From: a virus
Virus record (IMG/VR): IMGVR_UViG_3300021180_000013
Location: 1 to 58,634 of that record
Length of the DNA: 58,634 nt
Direction: 5' to 3' (one strand)
Position 1 is the first letter of the stretch. Each line of letters begins with the position of its first letter. A program made the position numbers and the translations under genes. Shown here piece after piece: positions 58,550 through 58,634 of this stretch. Below the pieces are notes generated by a model that was given only the letters and a program-made list of their open reading frames with translations, had not been told where the DNA came from and searched no databases.

Positions 58550-58634
58550 TTACAATTCTAAATAAAATTTAAGCCTATCCGCTTGCCATTTTCTTTCGGC
58601 GGTGTTGGCGGCGTAGGCGGCGTAGGCGGCGTAG
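58550..58634 (-). CDS. C-terminal fragment of Ala/Tyr-repeat protein
   Basis: 28 codons visible on the minus strand, ending with TAA at 58550-58552: YAA repeated three times, then NTAERKWQADRLKFYLEL. The YAA units are encoded by a 9-base tandem repeat (GGCGGCGTA on the plus strand) at the window edge. Proteins ending in this YAA...ERKWQ style are frequent in phages, with unknown role. The repeat is a likely reason for the sequence end. Confidence 0.6.
   Translation of the reverse strand, partial: YAAYAAYAANTAERKWQADRLKFYLEL

Noticed and set aside
58600-58634. CRISPR or attachment repeat at the window edge
   Set aside because: The 9-base repeats are explained by YAA codon triplets in an open frame ending at 58550.

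Overview
This window is part of the genome of a tailed dsDNA bacteriophage. It is open at both ends, with a truncated gene at each edge. Terminase, portal, scaffold-like protein, capsid protein, tail spike and fibre genes, ejection-type proteins and a lysis cluster are present. No tape-measure, sheath or long tail-tube gene is recognisable, so a podovirus-like particle is the best guess. No integrase, recognisable repressor gene, tRNA or CRISPR array was seen. The host is not named by the sequence. One secreted beta-helix protein with a Sec signal (54644-56299) resembles proteins common in Acidobacteriota, which is only a weak hint.

Layout. Positions 1-41227 are transcribed rightward and carry virion and lysis genes: terminase (433), portal (5213), a histidine phosphatase (7921), fibre/spike cassette (9284-16410), scaffold-like protein (16730), major capsid (18816), collagen-like and metallopeptidase-like proteins (20936-22047), a glycosyltransferase (22109), GroES-GroEL (23396-25331), neck and tail proteins (27018-34389), an acetyltransferase (34420), Ala/Gly-rich ejection-type proteins (34817-38357) and a lysis/membrane cluster (39244-41227). 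Positions 41175-58634 are transcribed leftward. They hold a sugar-modification island (five glycosyltransferases in the island, one of them apparently double, plus a nucleotide-sugar epimerase), a transcription pair (sigma-region-4-like and NusG-like), and replication genes (family A DNA polymerase, DEDD exonuclease, UDG-like protein, DNA methyltransferase).

Two separate promoter systems are visible. Rightward late genes carry a 19-bp gapless motif, CTTTYCASACANTTAYAGS, just upstream of nine genes and in a one-base-longer form upstream of the capsid gene. Several copies are followed at once by a short hairpin. Early-type promoters have a TTGAC -35 overlapping a TGAC-N4/5-GTCA palindrome, and three of them sit 6-8 bases from the start codon, which suggests leaderless mRNA. 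The sigma-like and NusG-like proteins are natural candidates to drive the late class, but this is inference.

The window is crowded with homing-endonuclease-like genes: five of endonuclease VII type, two GIY-YIG, one HNH/AP2, one small zinc-knuckle relative, and one frameshifted HNH. Most are fitted between essential genes with overlapping start and stop codons. Several neighbouring genes change base composition next to them.
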